A program made the position numbers and the translations under genes. DNA of 64,000 nt from Bog-473 sp963779735 (GTDB lineage Bacteria > Actinomycetota > Acidimicrobiia > Acidimicrobiales > RAAP-2): assembly GCA_963779735.1 (NCBI GenBank), contig CAVZZJ010000008.1, positions 62,001-126,000 of the forward strand. The letters run 5' to 3'. The notes under the pieces were generated by a model. The model saw only the letters and a program-made list of their open reading frames with translations. It searched no databases and was not told the origin of the DNA. This document shows, one piece after another, positions 45,187 to 52,892 of this stretch. Every line of letters starts with the position of its first letter. The stretch's first letter is position 1.

Positions 45187-45558
45187 CTGGTGGTCCACGT
45201 TTTCCCGAGCCTCGAAGTCCCGCCGGAACGACAGGTAGATGCGCACGAGCGCCTGTTTCTGGTCCTCGCTCAGCGTCCGGTCGGCCAGTATCAGCCTGCT
45301 CAGATCCGGAGTCCCGGTCGGCGGCTCAAGGATGCCGGCCTGCACGTAGAGGGTCTCGGCGGAGATGCGCAGCGCCTTGGCGATCTGTTGGAGGATCTCG
45401 GCGGAGGGCCGCCGCAGTCCCCGCTCTATCTGGCTCAGGTACGGATTGGAGATGCCGGCGAGCTCGGAGAGCCGGCGGAGGGAGAGGCGGGCGGTGCCCC
45501 GTTGCTCGCGGATGAACGAGCCCAGATCGCGCCAGCGATCCTTGGGGTCGGTGCTCAT
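45184..45558 (-). CDS. XRE-family transcriptional regulator
   Basis: 124-residue DNA-binding protein with an N-terminal helix-turn-helix: IREQRGTARLSLRRLSELAG, then ISNPYLSQIERGLRRPSAEI. The C-terminal half (about 70-124) has a helix rich in acidic and basic residues (DRTLSEDQKQALVRIYLSF). Similar small regulators sit near mshA in mycobacteria. Target genes are unknown; it is divergent from sodA, so it may control that. ATG 45558 follows TACGCT by 7 nt. Confidence 0.85.
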   Translation of the reverse strand: MSTDPKDRWRDLGSFIREQRGTARLSLRRLSELAGISNPYLSQIERGLRRPSAEILQQIAKALRISAETLYVQAGILEPPTGTPDLSRLILADRTLSEDQKQALVRIYLSFRRDFEARENVDHQ

Positions 45559-45565
45559 TTTCGGA

Positions 45566-45571
45566 AGCGTA
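45566..45571 (-). promoter_or_regulatory. TACGCT -10 box, leaderless XRE regulator
   Basis: TACGCT (minus strand), 7 nt, then ATG 45558, with no Shine-Dalgarno. Upstream, CGAACA occurs twice as a direct repeat separated by GGG, a possible regulator site in the sodA divergent region. Confidence 0.4.
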
Positions 45572-45642
45572 GTGTTCGCCCTGTTCGGGTAACGTCACTG
45601 GAAACCGGCGACACCCGACGACACACAGGAGATCACACCGTC

Positions 45643-46251
45643 ATGGCTGACTACACCCTTCCCGACCTGCCCTACGACTACGCCGCGCTCGAGCCTCACG
45701 TCTCCGGCCAGATCATGGAGCTCCACCACGACAAGCACCATGCCGCCTACGTCACTGGAGCCAACCAGACGCTGGAGAAGCTGGCCGGCGCGCGCGACAA
45801 GGACGACTTCGGTCCCATCGTCGGATTGGAGAAGACCCTGGCGTTCCACGTGTCGGGACACGTCCTGCACTCCATCTTCTGGAAGAACCTGAGCCCGGAC
45901 GGGGGCGGCAAGCCCGACGGCGAGCTGGGCACGGCCATCGACGAGAACTTCGGCTCGTTCGACTCGTTCAAGGCCCATCTGACCCAGGCCACCTTCACCA
46001 TCCAGGGCTCGGGCTGGGGCGCGCTGGCCTACGAGCCGCTGGCCGGACGCCTGATCGTCGAGCAGATCTACGACCACCAGGGAAACGTCGGGCAGGGGTC
46101 AGTTCCCCTGCTCGTGTTCGACGCCTGGGAGCACGCCTTCTACCTGCAGTACAAGAACGTGAAGGCCGACTTCTTCGCCGCCCTGTGGAACATCGTCAAC
46201 TGGAGCGACGTGGCGGCGCGGTTGGGGAAGGCTAAGGGCCTGAGCATCTGA
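45643..46251 (+). CDS. sodA: Superoxide dismutase, Fe/Mn type
   Basis: Dismutes superoxide in the cytoplasm. 202 residues with ligand motifs ELHHDKHHAAYV, AFHVSGHVLHSIFWKNL and FDAWEHAFYLQYKNVK. The metal cannot be told from the text I can see. ATG 45643 has AGGAGAT 10 nt upstream and a leader of about 40 nt after a possible TAACGT -10 box at 45590-45595, unlike its leaderless neighbours. The 3' end overlaps the convergent zinc-finger gene by 20 bp. Confidence 0.96.
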   Translation: MADYTLPDLPYDYAALEPHVSGQIMELHHDKHHAAYVTGANQTLEKLAGARDKDDFGPIVGLEKTLAFHVSGHVLHSIFWKNLSPDGGGKPDGELGTAIDENFGSFDSFKAHLTQATFTIQGSGWGALAYEPLAGRLIVEQIYDHQGNVGQGSVPLLVFDAWEHAFYLQYKNVKADFFAALWNIVNWSDVAARLGKAKGLSI

Positions 46252-46417
46252 CGCACAGCCGCCGGGTGGGGTCGGCAGTGAGCTCGGCTTCGAGGATCGG
46301 TCCACCACACCTCTCGCACGCGTCGTAGCTCCCCTCACTCAGTCGCACCAGGGCTCGGTCGACGTCATCGAACACCCTCTCCGAATGGGCGAGCTCGGAT
46401 TCGTAGCGCTCTTCCAC
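46232..46417 (-). CDS. Mini DksA/TraR-type C4 zinc-finger protein (61 residues)
   Basis: A very short protein that resembles the C-terminal part of DksA/TraR: helix VEERYESELAHSERVFDDVD then LSEGSYDACERCGGPILEAE and LTADPTRRLCVRC. Four cysteines form a CxxC-x17-CxxC site. DksA family members bind RNA polymerase, but this one lacks the long coiled coil and is closer in size to phage and plasmid TraR-like proteins. GTG 46417 follows TAGAGT by 7 nt. Whether it acts on polymerase is inference. Confidence 0.7.
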   Translation of the reverse strand: MEERYESELAHSERVFDDVDRALVRLSEGSYDACERCGGPILEAELTADPTRRLCVRCSGP

Positions 46418-46424
46418 CTGGGCA

Positions 46425-46434
46425 ACTCTAACCT
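46425..46434. promoter_or_regulatory. Overlapping divergent -10 boxes
   Basis: Minus-strand TAGAGT (46430-46425) leads after 7 nt to the zinc-finger GTG. Plus-strand TAACCT (46429-46434) leads after 6 nt to the GTG at 46441. The two hexamers share two base pairs, so both polymerases cannot sit at once. Confidence 0.5.
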
Positions 46435-46440
46435 GGCGCG

Positions 46441-47829
46441 GTGACCATGCTCCCCCCCGCAGCGACCCTCGTCGGGGCCGGTGCGGTCGTGCCCTGTGTC
46501 GACGGCACCGACCGGCCCTACCGTGACCTCGACTGTGCCGCCTCGACACCGGCGATGCAGGTGGTCGCCGACCGGGTGACGGAGTTCCTCCCGTGGTACG
46601 CCAGCGTGCACCGTGGGGCGGGGTACAAGTCCCGGCGGTCCACGGCCGCGTACGAGGCGGCCCGGGAGAGCGCCCACCGCTTCGCCGGGCGCACCAGCGA
46701 GGACGGCAACGTCGTGGTGCTCTGCCGCAACACCACCGAGGCGATCAACCACCTGGCCTACCGGCTGCGGCTCCATGCCGATGACGTCGTGGTGACGACC
46801 GTCGTCGAGCACCATGCCAACCTGCTCCCCTGGGCCCGGGTGGCCCAGCGTCGCTGGGTCGAGTGTGGGCCCGATGGAACCTTCTCTGCCGGGGAGGTGA
46901 CCGCGGTCCTCGACGGCGGCCGCCGGCCCGCCCTGTTGGCCCTCACCGGAGGCTCCAACGTCACCGGGTGGCTGCCGCCGGTGGAAGAGATCTGCGCCGA
47001 GGCGCACGCCCGAGGCGTCCCGGTCCTCCTCGATGCCGCCCAGCTGGCTCCCCATCGTCGCCTTCCACCCGGTCCCGACTTCGTCGCCTTCAGCGGGCAC
47101 AAGCTCTATGCCCCCTATGGGGCCGGCGCTCTCATCGGGCCGCGGAGGGTCTTCGCCACCGGTGACCCCTTCCTGGCCGGCGGCGGGGCGGTCGACCTCG
47201 TCGACCTGGACGAGGTCATCTGGACCGAGCCGCCCGAGCGCGAGGAGGCCGGATCGCCCAACGTGATCGGGGCGGTGGCGTTTGGGGCGGCCATGGACGA
47301 ACTGCGGCGGATCGGCTGGGACGAGATCGGCGGCCACGAGGCGGCGCTCTCCCGCCGACTGCACGAGGGGCTGCGCGCCATCGGCGGCGTGCACGTGCTG
47401 GGACCCGGCCCGGGCGTGGAGACCCTGGCGGTCGCCACCTTCACCCTGGAGGGGATGCACCACGGCCTCGTGGCGGCCCGGCTCAGTGCGGAGTTCGGCA
47501 TCGGCGTGCGCCACGGGTGCTTCTGTGCCCATCCCTACCTGCTCCGGCTCCTCGGCATCGGGGCGGCCGGCGTGGCCGAGGCACGCGCCGCCGTGCTTCG
47601 GGGGGACCGGAGCGTGATCCCGGGCGCGGTACGCGCCAGCTGCGGGTTGGGGACCTCGGGCGAGGACGTAGAGGCCCTGCTGGCCGCCGTGCGGTCCTTG
47701 GCCGACGGGGATCCGGCGCCGGTCGCCTACGAGCAGGACCACGTCACCGGGGACTTCTGGCCCTCCGGGGAGGCTCGGGGGTGGGCGGAGGGAGACCGGC
47801 CGGCCGGTGCGGCCTGCGCCCGGGGCTAA
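46441..47829 (+). CDS. Cysteine desulfurase-like aminotransferase class V
   Basis: PLP enzyme of the NifS/SufS/CsdA fold, 462 residues. PLP lysine in AFSGHKLYAPYGAGALIG, His-stacking region VTTVVEHHANLLPW, and a Cys in the active-site position, GIGVRHGCFCAHPYLLR. The extra C-terminal 40 residues are unique. It is not next to suf or isc genes; it may supply sulfur or cleave selenocysteine or another amino acid. Leaderless GTG start at 46441, divergent from the mini DksA-like gene. Confidence 0.8.
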   Translation: MTMLPPAATLVGAGAVVPCVDGTDRPYRDLDCAASTPAMQVVADRVTEFLPWYASVHRGAGYKSRRSTAAYEAARESAHRFAGRTSEDGNVVVLCRNTTEAINHLAYRLRLHADDVVVTTVVEHHANLLPWARVAQRRWVECGPDGTFSAGEVTAVLDGGRRPALLALTGGSNVTGWLPPVEEICAEAHARGVPVLLDAAQLAPHRRLPPGPDFVAFSGHKLYAPYGAGALIGPRRVFATGDPFLAGGGAVDLVDLDEVIWTEPPEREEAGSPNVIGAVAFGAAMDELRRIGWDEIGGHEAALSRRLHEGLRAIGGVHVLGPGPGVETLAVATFTLEGMHHGLVAARLSAEFGIGVRHGCFCAHPYLLRLLGIGAAGVAEARAAVLRGDRSVIPGAVRASCGLGTSGEDVEALLAAVRSLADGDPAPVAYEQDHVTGDFWPSGEARGWAEGDRPAGAACARG

Positions 47830-47833
47830 GGCG

Positions 47834-48973
47834 TCAGACGCTGTAGACGGCGGGCACCCGGAAGCGCAGGGGGCGCTCCGACAGCTCCTCTTGGTAGTGG
47901 GCCGTCCACCCGGCGACGCGGGCCACGGTGAAGATGGTGCGGCCGGCGTCGGCCGGCATGCCCGTTCCCCAGCTCAGGGCGGCCAGAGCCAGATCGCAGT
48001 TGGGCGGGGGCACGCCGTGAGAGGCCGCCCGCTCCAGCACCTCGGCGAAGAGGCCTCGCCGGTCATCGTCGAGCAAGGGCGCGGCCGCCTCCCAGAGGGG
48101 AACGAAACGCGGGTCGCCCTCGCGGTAGATCGTGTGCCCGAACCCGGGCAGCGTGCGGTGCGAGGCGAGGACGTGGTTGAAGGCGTTCAGCGCGCCCTCC
48201 TCTTCGACCGCGACCAGGAGGTCGTAGGCACCCTGGCTGGCCGCGCCGTGCAGCGGTCCGGCCAGGGTGGCCAACCCGGCCAACAGGGCGTCGTACAGAT
48301 CGGCCCGCGTGGACGCCGCCACCCGCACGGCCATGGTGGACGTGGCCAGCTCGTGATCGGCCATGAGCACGAGGGCGGTGTTCAACGCAGCCGCCCACTG
48401 CCCACCCGCCCCACCGGCCAGGCGCTCGGCCAGGCGCAGGGCGATGGCGTGGTCGCGGGGCGGCGAGGGGGCGCCGGCCACGTCGGTGAGGGCGGCGATG
48501 ACCCTGCGAGCCACCCGAGCGAGGGCCGCAGGCCGCAGGTCCCCGCGCTCCGGATCGCGGGCGCCGCACATGACGAGGGCCCAGCGCATGCGATCGGGGA
48601 CGCCGACCAGCGGACATTCCCCCAGGTCGGGGCGGCTCCAGTCGCCCTCGGAGTCGGCCTCCCACAGCAGGGCGGCCACCTCCTCGAAGGTCATCCGTGA
48701 GGCCAACTCCGTGGCTGGACGGCCCCGGTACCAGGGGCCGTCCTGACGCAACTGGGTCACACCGGTGGTGATGGTCGTCAGACGGCCCTCCGCCTGACGA
48801 CCGCCGCCCCGTCGGAGGGCCAGCCGCTCGATGTCGGCCAGATCGAAGAGGCTCCTGCGGCCACCGGGCTCGGGATGCGATGCCAACAACCCCCGGCTGA
48901 CGTAGGCGTAGAGGGTGGCCACCTTCACACCGAGGAGCCGCGCCGCCTCCTCGCTCGGCAGCCAGCGATCCAT
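47834..48973 (-). CDS. Citrate synthase with N-terminal MerR/excisionase-type HTH
   Basis: 379 residues in two parts. Residues 1-55 form a winged-helix HTH of excisionase type (LPSEEAARLLGVKVATLYAY, then GRRSLFDLADIERLA). From about 65 it is a citrate synthase: ADHELATSTMAVRVAAS, PLHGAASQGAYD, GFGHTIYREGDPR and NCDLALAAL supply the His, His and Asp catalytic positions. It could be an enzyme that senses its own substrate and binds DNA, or the HTH may be structural. It is divergent from a plain citrate synthase gene. ATG 48973 lies 6 nt after TAAGAT. Confidence 0.88.
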   Translation of the reverse strand: MDRWLPSEEAARLLGVKVATLYAYVSRGLLASHPEPGGRRSLFDLADIERLALRRGGGRQAEGRLTTITTGVTQLRQDGPWYRGRPATELASRMTFEEVAALLWEADSEGDWSRPDLGECPLVGVPDRMRWALVMCGARDPERGDLRPAALARVARRVIAALTDVAGAPSPPRDHAIALRLAERLAGGAGGQWAAALNTALVLMADHELATSTMAVRVAASTRADLYDALLAGLATLAGPLHGAASQGAYDLLVAVEEEGALNAFNHVLASHRTLPGFGHTIYREGDPRFVPLWEAAAPLLDDDRRGLFAEVLERAASHGVPPPNCDLALAALSWGTGMPADAGRTIFTVARVAGWTAHYQEELSERPLRFRVPAVYSV

Positions 48974-49038
48974 GCCTCCATCTTACATTGACATAATCAA
49001 TATTTACAGCAATGTTGATCAAGGTCATAGTGGATCCC
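48974..49038. promoter_or_regulatory. AT-rich divergent citrate synthase promoter
   Basis: Plus-strand TTTACA (49003-49008), 17 bp, CATAGT (49026-49031), 7 nt, then ATG 49039. Minus-strand TAAGAT (48985-48980), 6 nt, then ATG 48973. Between them lie the inverted repeats ATTGA-CATAA-TCAAT (48987-49001) and ACATTG (48985-48990)...CAATGT (about 49010-49015), candidate operators for the HTH-citrate synthase. The stretch is strikingly AT-rich for this genome. Confidence 0.55.
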
Positions 49039-50154
49039 ATGGACGGCTTGGAAGGCGCGGTGGTGGCCGAGACGGCGATAGGTGATGTGCGGGGCCGGGA
49101 GGGCTTCTTCCACTACCGGCAGTACTCGGCCGTGGACCTGGCCCAAGAGAGGTCGCTCGAGGACGTCTGGCACCTTTTGTTCGAGGGGGGGCTCCCGGAT
49201 GCCGCCGCCTCTGCGGCCTTCGCCTCCGAGGTGCGGGGTCGCCGGGCTGCGCCCCCCGGCCTGGCCGCCCTCCTCCCGGCACTCGCCGCCCAGGGCACGC
49301 CGCTCGACGCGTTGCGCAGCGCCGTCTCGATCCTCGGGGCCGAGCTGGGTTGGCTCCCGACCCACGACATGAAGCCCGAGGAGCTGTACGACGAGGCCCT
49401 CGACCTGTGCGCGATCGTGCCCACGGTCCTGGCGGCCGTCTACCGCCTCGGTGAGGGCAAAAAGCCCGTGGAGGCACGGGCGGACCTCCATGCGGCGGCC
49501 AACTACCTGTACATGCTCACGGGAGCGGTGCCACCCGCCGAGCACGCCCGGGCCATTGAGCAGTACATGATCCTGACCATCGACCACGGCTTCAACACAT
49601 CCACCTTCACGGCCCGGGTCATCGCCTCGACCGGTGCGGACCTGGGCGCGGCGGTGGTGGGTGCCATCGGCGCGCTGTCCGGCCCCCTGCACGGCGGCGC
49701 GCCCAGCCGGGCACTGGACATGCTCGACGCCATCGGCACCTCCGACCGGGCCGAGGCCTTCATCCGTCAGGCCGTGGAGGACGGCGAACGGATCATGGGC
49801 TTCGGGCACCGCGTCTACAAGACCGATGACCCGCGCTCCATCCTGCTCCGATCGGTGGCCGAGCGGCTGGGTGGGCCGTTGGTCGAGCTCTCCGAAGCGG
49901 TCGAGCGGACCTCGGTCGACGTCCTGGCCGAGCTGAAGCCGGGCCGTCGGCTCTACACCAACGTCGAGTTCTTCGCCGGGGTGGTCATGCAGGCGTGCGG
50001 CATCCCGCGGGAGATGTTCACCCCCACCTTCGCCGCCGCCCGGACGATCGGTTGGTGCACACACGTGATGGAGCAGGCCTCGCACAACCGCCTCATCCGG
50101 CCGTCGGCCCGCTACGTCGGCCCTCCCCCGCCCCAACCGGTGCCGCCCCGCTAA
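49039..50154 (+). CDS. Citrate synthase
   Basis: Condenses acetyl-CoA and oxaloacetate (or propionyl-CoA in methylcitrate synthases). 371 residues from ATG 49039: MDGLEGAVVAETAIGDVRG is the natural N-terminus, and the leaderless promoter fits this ATG better than the upstream ATG at 49012. Motifs: IDHGFNTSTFTARVIAST, GPLHGGAPSRALDMLD, IMGFGHRVYKTDDPR and TNVEFFAGVVMQACG, where the usual catalytic Asp position is Glu. Paired with the HTH-bearing paralogue on the other strand. Confidence 0.93.
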   Translation: MDGLEGAVVAETAIGDVRGREGFFHYRQYSAVDLAQERSLEDVWHLLFEGGLPDAAASAAFASEVRGRRAAPPGLAALLPALAAQGTPLDALRSAVSILGAELGWLPTHDMKPEELYDEALDLCAIVPTVLAAVYRLGEGKKPVEARADLHAAANYLYMLTGAVPPAEHARAIEQYMILTIDHGFNTSTFTARVIASTGADLGAAVVGAIGALSGPLHGGAPSRALDMLDAIGTSDRAEAFIRQAVEDGERIMGFGHRVYKTDDPRSILLRSVAERLGGPLVELSEAVERTSVDVLAELKPGRRLYTNVEFFAGVVMQACGIPREMFTPTFAAARTIGWCTHVMEQASHNRLIRPSARYVGPPPPQPVPPR

Positions 50155-50156
50155 AT

Positions 50157-50173
50157 CCGACTAAAATAGTCGG
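50157..50173. promoter_or_regulatory. IscR/Rrf2-like palindrome over -10 box
   Basis: CCGACTA-AAA-TAGTCGG is a perfect 7-bp inverted repeat. It fits the core of the IscR type 1 site YYGACTRWWWYAGTCRR at every position and covers the TAAAAT -10 box (50162-50167) of the DUF4395 gene, as expected of a repressor site. The flanking ATAS/STAT parts are poor. It could instead be a hairpin after the citrate synthase stop. Confidence 0.5.
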
Positions 50174-50177
50174 TGTT

Positions 50178-50626
50178 ATGTGGTACTCGGACCTGTTCGC
50201 CTTCCCGAACCCGGTCAACGAGGTGTCGGCCCGCCTCGTCGCTGCCGGCGTGGTCGTCATGACCGTCCTGACCGCCTACGGGTTCGCCGCCCGTGTCCTC
50301 ACCGGGACCACTTGAGCCCGTTGGGCCAACTGGTCACGCGGGTGCTGACCCCTCGCCTTCGCCTGCCGGCCCGCCCGGTGCCCGGTCCACCTAAGCGGTT
50401 CGCCCAGGGCATCGGCCTGGCCTTCTCCGCCGGCGCACTGGTGCTCACCATCGTCGGCTACTGGGGCGCGGCGCAGATCGTCCTGGGCCTGCTCGCGGCC
50501 GCCGCCTTCCTCGAATCCGCATTCGGGCTCTGCCTGGGCTGCAAGGCCTTCGCGCTGCTCATCCGCCTCGGAGTCGTCCCCGAAGAGGTGTGCGAGAGGT
50601 GCAACAACATCTGGGCCACACCCTGA
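50178..50626 (+). CDS. DUF4395 membrane protein, split by a frameshift
   Basis: ATG 50178 reads WYSDLFAFPNPVNEVSARLV to YGFAARVLTGTT and stops at TGA 50313-50315. The frame one base back continues LSPLGQLVTRVLTPRLRLP, PGPPKRFAQGIGLAFSAGA and ends FALLIRLGVVPEEVCERCNN. The 45 and 104 residues together fit a normal DUF4395 protein of about 150, with Cys pairs in GLCLGCKAF and CERC. Span 449 nt, one base short at ACCACTTGA. A coupled TTG restart (TTGA) is possible. The segment before YGFAARV also looks shortened by one helix. Function unknown, often linked to thiol/redox genes. Confidence 0.7.
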
Positions 50627-50638
50627 CCGGGTGGTCCC

Positions 50639-50667
50639 TTGACAGTGATGTGAGTAGTCACTAGCAT
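50639..50667 (+). promoter_or_regulatory. tetR promoter TTGACA-17-TAGCAT with operator
   Basis: Perfect -35 TTGACA (50639-50644), 17 bp, TAGCAT (50662-50667), 6 nt, ATG 50674. The inverted repeat AGTGA...TCACT (50644-50662) fills the spacer, as in autorepressed TetR genes. Confidence 0.75.
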
Positions 50668-50673
50668 AGCTGC

Positions 50674-51264
50674 ATGGTCCCCCTCCGACAGAGCGCCGAG
50701 GTCCGGCGAGCCGCCGTCCTGAACGCCGCCATCGTGGAGTTCGCACGCTCCGGGTACGCCGGCACCTCCACCGATGCCATCGCCTCTCGAGCCGGCATCT
50801 CGCAGCCCTATCTCTTCCGCCTCTTCGGGACCAAGAAGGAGCTGTTCATCGCCACCTTCGGCGTCGTGACCACTCGGATAGAGGAGGCGTTCACCTCCGC
50901 CGCCGACGGGCTGGAGGGCGACGAGGCGATGGCGGCCATGGGCCTGGCCTACCTCGAACTGCTCCAGGACCCCGACCTGCTCCAGGTTCAGCTGCACGGC
51001 TTCGTCGCCGCGGCCGCCGACCCGGACATCGCCGCCGCCTGCCAGGACATCTTCCGCCGCCTGTGGCGCCTGGTCGATGCCCACGCCCGCGCCGAGCCGT
51101 CGGTCATCCGGGAGTTCTTCGCCCAGGGGATGCTGTGCAACGTCCTCGCCGCCATCGACCTTCGCTCGGTCGACGAGGAGTGGGCCCAATCCTTCTTCGA
51201 CGGCGAAGACGCCAAGCACAAGGCCATCCTGGCCCTGGGGCGCGCGCCCACCGCCCTCGGGTAA
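50674..51264 (+). CDS. TetR-family transcriptional regulator
   Basis: 196-residue repressor with the N-terminal HTH GYAGTSTDAIASRAGISQPY followed by LFRLFGTKKELFIATFG. The C-terminal ligand-binding part is helical and of no known specificity. Leaderless start at 50674. It precedes an MFS efflux gene on the same strand and probably represses both itself and the pump, releasing on binding a toxic ligand. Confidence 0.88.
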   Translation: MVPLRQSAEVRRAAVLNAAIVEFARSGYAGTSTDAIASRAGISQPYLFRLFGTKKELFIATFGVVTTRIEEAFTSAADGLEGDEAMAAMGLAYLELLQDPDLLQVQLHGFVAAAADPDIAAACQDIFRRLWRLVDAHARAEPSVIREFFAQGMLCNVLAAIDLRSVDEEWAQSFFDGEDAKHKAILALGRAPTALG

Positions 51265-51311
51265 GAGCCGGGATCGTGTACCCCCACCACGACGCCCGCC
51301 GCGTGCCCTCG

Positions 51312-51326
51312 TTACTTAGTAAGTAA
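51312..51326. promoter_or_regulatory. TTACTTA-G-TAAGTAA palindrome, probable TetR operator
   Basis: Perfect 7-bp arms around a single G, 30 bp before the MFS ATG and overlapping the region where its promoter must lie. The core TAGTMASTA is shared with the tetR promoter spacer, suggesting the same regulator. Confidence 0.55.
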
Positions 51327-51355
51327 TCACAACTAACGCTAGGAAGGAAGCCATC

Positions 51356-52783
51356 ATGAAGAAGACGAGCGCCGCCTGGGCCGTGGCCATCACCGGATTG
51401 GCCCTGTTCATGGCCTCCCTCGACAACCTGGTCGTCACTACGGCGTTGCCGGTCATCCGGGTGCGCCTCCACGCCGGCCTCTCCGGTCTCGAATGGACCG
51501 TCAACGCCTATACGTTGACCTTCGCTGTGCTGCTGCTCAGTGCGGCCGCCATCGGGGAACGGTTCGGCCGGCGGCGGATCTTCATCGCCGGCATCGCCGT
51601 CTTCACCGCCGCGTCGGCCGGGGCGGCCCTGGCCCCGTCCATCGGTGTGCTCGTCGTCGCCCGGGCCATACAGGGCGCCGGCGGCGCGATGGTCATGCCC
51701 TTGTCGCTGACGCTCCTCAGCGCCGCCGTGCCCCCGGAGCGCCGCAACGCCGCCCTGGGCATCTGGGGGGCGATCGGGGGCGCGGCCGTGGCCATCGGTC
51801 CCCTGGTGGGTGGGGCGATCACCACCGGGTGGGCCTGGCAGTACATCTTCTGGCTCAACGTGCCGGTGGGGATCGTGCTGATCGCCCTGGCGTGGTGGAG
51901 GCTCTCCGAGTCTCGCGGCCGGGCGTCCTCGCTCGACCTCGGCGGCGTGCTCCTGGCCAGCGCCGGGCTCTTCGGCCTCGTCTACGGCCTGGTCCAGGGC
52001 AATTCACACGGCTGGACCAGCTCACTCGTGCTCTGGTCGTTCGCCGAGGGCGTCGCCGGGCTGGGGGCCTTCGTGTGGTGGGAGCTGCGGACCGCCAACC
52101 CGATGCTCCCACTGCGCTTGTTCCGCAACCGAGCGTTTGCCGCGGTGAACGTCACCGCCATGCTCTTCAGCTTCGGCATGTTCGGCTCCGTCTTCTTCCT
52201 CTCCCAGTTCCTCCAGACCGTGCAGGGCTACTCCCCTCTGGGCGCGGGGCTCCGCATCCTGCCGTGGACCGGCATCATCATGGTCCTCGCGCCCCTGGTC
52301 GGCATAGGGGCCGAGCGTTGGGGCGGCAAGCGGCTGGTCGTCGCCGGCCTGATCCTGCAGGCTGTCAGCCTGTCGTGGTTGGGACTGCTGCTGACCCCGG
52401 CCACGCCGTACGCCGAAATGGTCCCGGCGTTCGTGCTCGCCGGGGTCGGCATGGCCCTCTTCTTCGTCCCGCTGGCCTCGCTGGTGCTGGGCTCCGTCCC
52501 GCCGGCCCTCGAGGGCGTCGCCTCGGGGACGAACAGTGCCTTCCGCGAGCTGGGCGGCGTGCTGGGCATCGCCGTCCTCGGCGCCGTGTTCTCGTCGTCG
52601 GGGAGCTACGCCTCACGACTCGACTACGTGCAGGGGCTGACTCCGGCCATCCTGGTCGGCGCGGCGGCGGTCCTGCTCGGGACCGTGGCGGCTCTCTTGA
52701 TCCCTGGCGTGCGGCGCACCCACACCAACGTCCAGACCGAGGAGAGCCCGGCGGATGCGGCCCTCGAGCTCAGCGCAGCATGA
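51356..52783 (+). CDS. MFS transporter, DHA2 (EmrB/QacA) family
   Basis: Drug:proton antiporter-type membrane protein, 475 residues with about 14 hydrophobic segments. Motif A is ERFGRRRIFIAGIAVFTAAS (helices 2-3), motif C-like AIGPLVGGAITTGWAWQYIF, and the N-terminus has FMASLDNLVVTTALPVI, characteristic of DHA2. ATG 51356 follows AGGAAGGAAG. Located after tetR and the TTACTTA palindrome, so efflux induced by substrate is likely. Substrate unknown. Confidence 0.9.
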   Translation: MKKTSAAWAVAITGLALFMASLDNLVVTTALPVIRVRLHAGLSGLEWTVNAYTLTFAVLLLSAAAIGERFGRRRIFIAGIAVFTAASAGAALAPSIGVLVVARAIQGAGGAMVMPLSLTLLSAAVPPERRNAALGIWGAIGGAAVAIGPLVGGAITTGWAWQYIFWLNVPVGIVLIALAWWRLSESRGRASSLDLGGVLLASAGLFGLVYGLVQGNSHGWTSSLVLWSFAEGVAGLGAFVWWELRTANPMLPLRLFRNRAFAAVNVTAMLFSFGMFGSVFFLSQFLQTVQGYSPLGAGLRILPWTGIIMVLAPLVGIGAERWGGKRLVVAGLILQAVSLSWLGLLLTPATPYAEMVPAFVLAGVGMALFFVPLASLVLGSVPPALEGVASGTNSAFRELGGVLGIAVLGAVFSSSGSYASRLDYVQGLTPAILVGAAAVLLGTVAALLIPGVRRTHTNVQTEESPADAALELSAA

Positions 52784-52878
52784 TTGAGACGGAGCCGCCG
52801 ACGTGGAGCTCGTTGTCACGACACGGCCGTCTTCTACACGGATGGGCCGGTCTCCCGAGAGCGGAACGGGTGGTCGGT

Positions 52879-52884
52879 TAGCCT
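52879..52884 (+). promoter_or_regulatory. TAGCCT -10 box before LysR gene
   Basis: TAGCCT, 8 nt, then GTG 52893. It supports this start over the upstream in-frame ones. Confidence 0.4.
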
Positions 52885-52892
52885 CCGGTGCC

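Noticed and set aside
49012..49038. Earlier citrate synthase start at ATG 49012
   Set aside because: The TTTACA-17-CATAGT-7-ATG promoter would place the transcript start at about 49038, past this ATG, and the family N-terminus begins at 49039.
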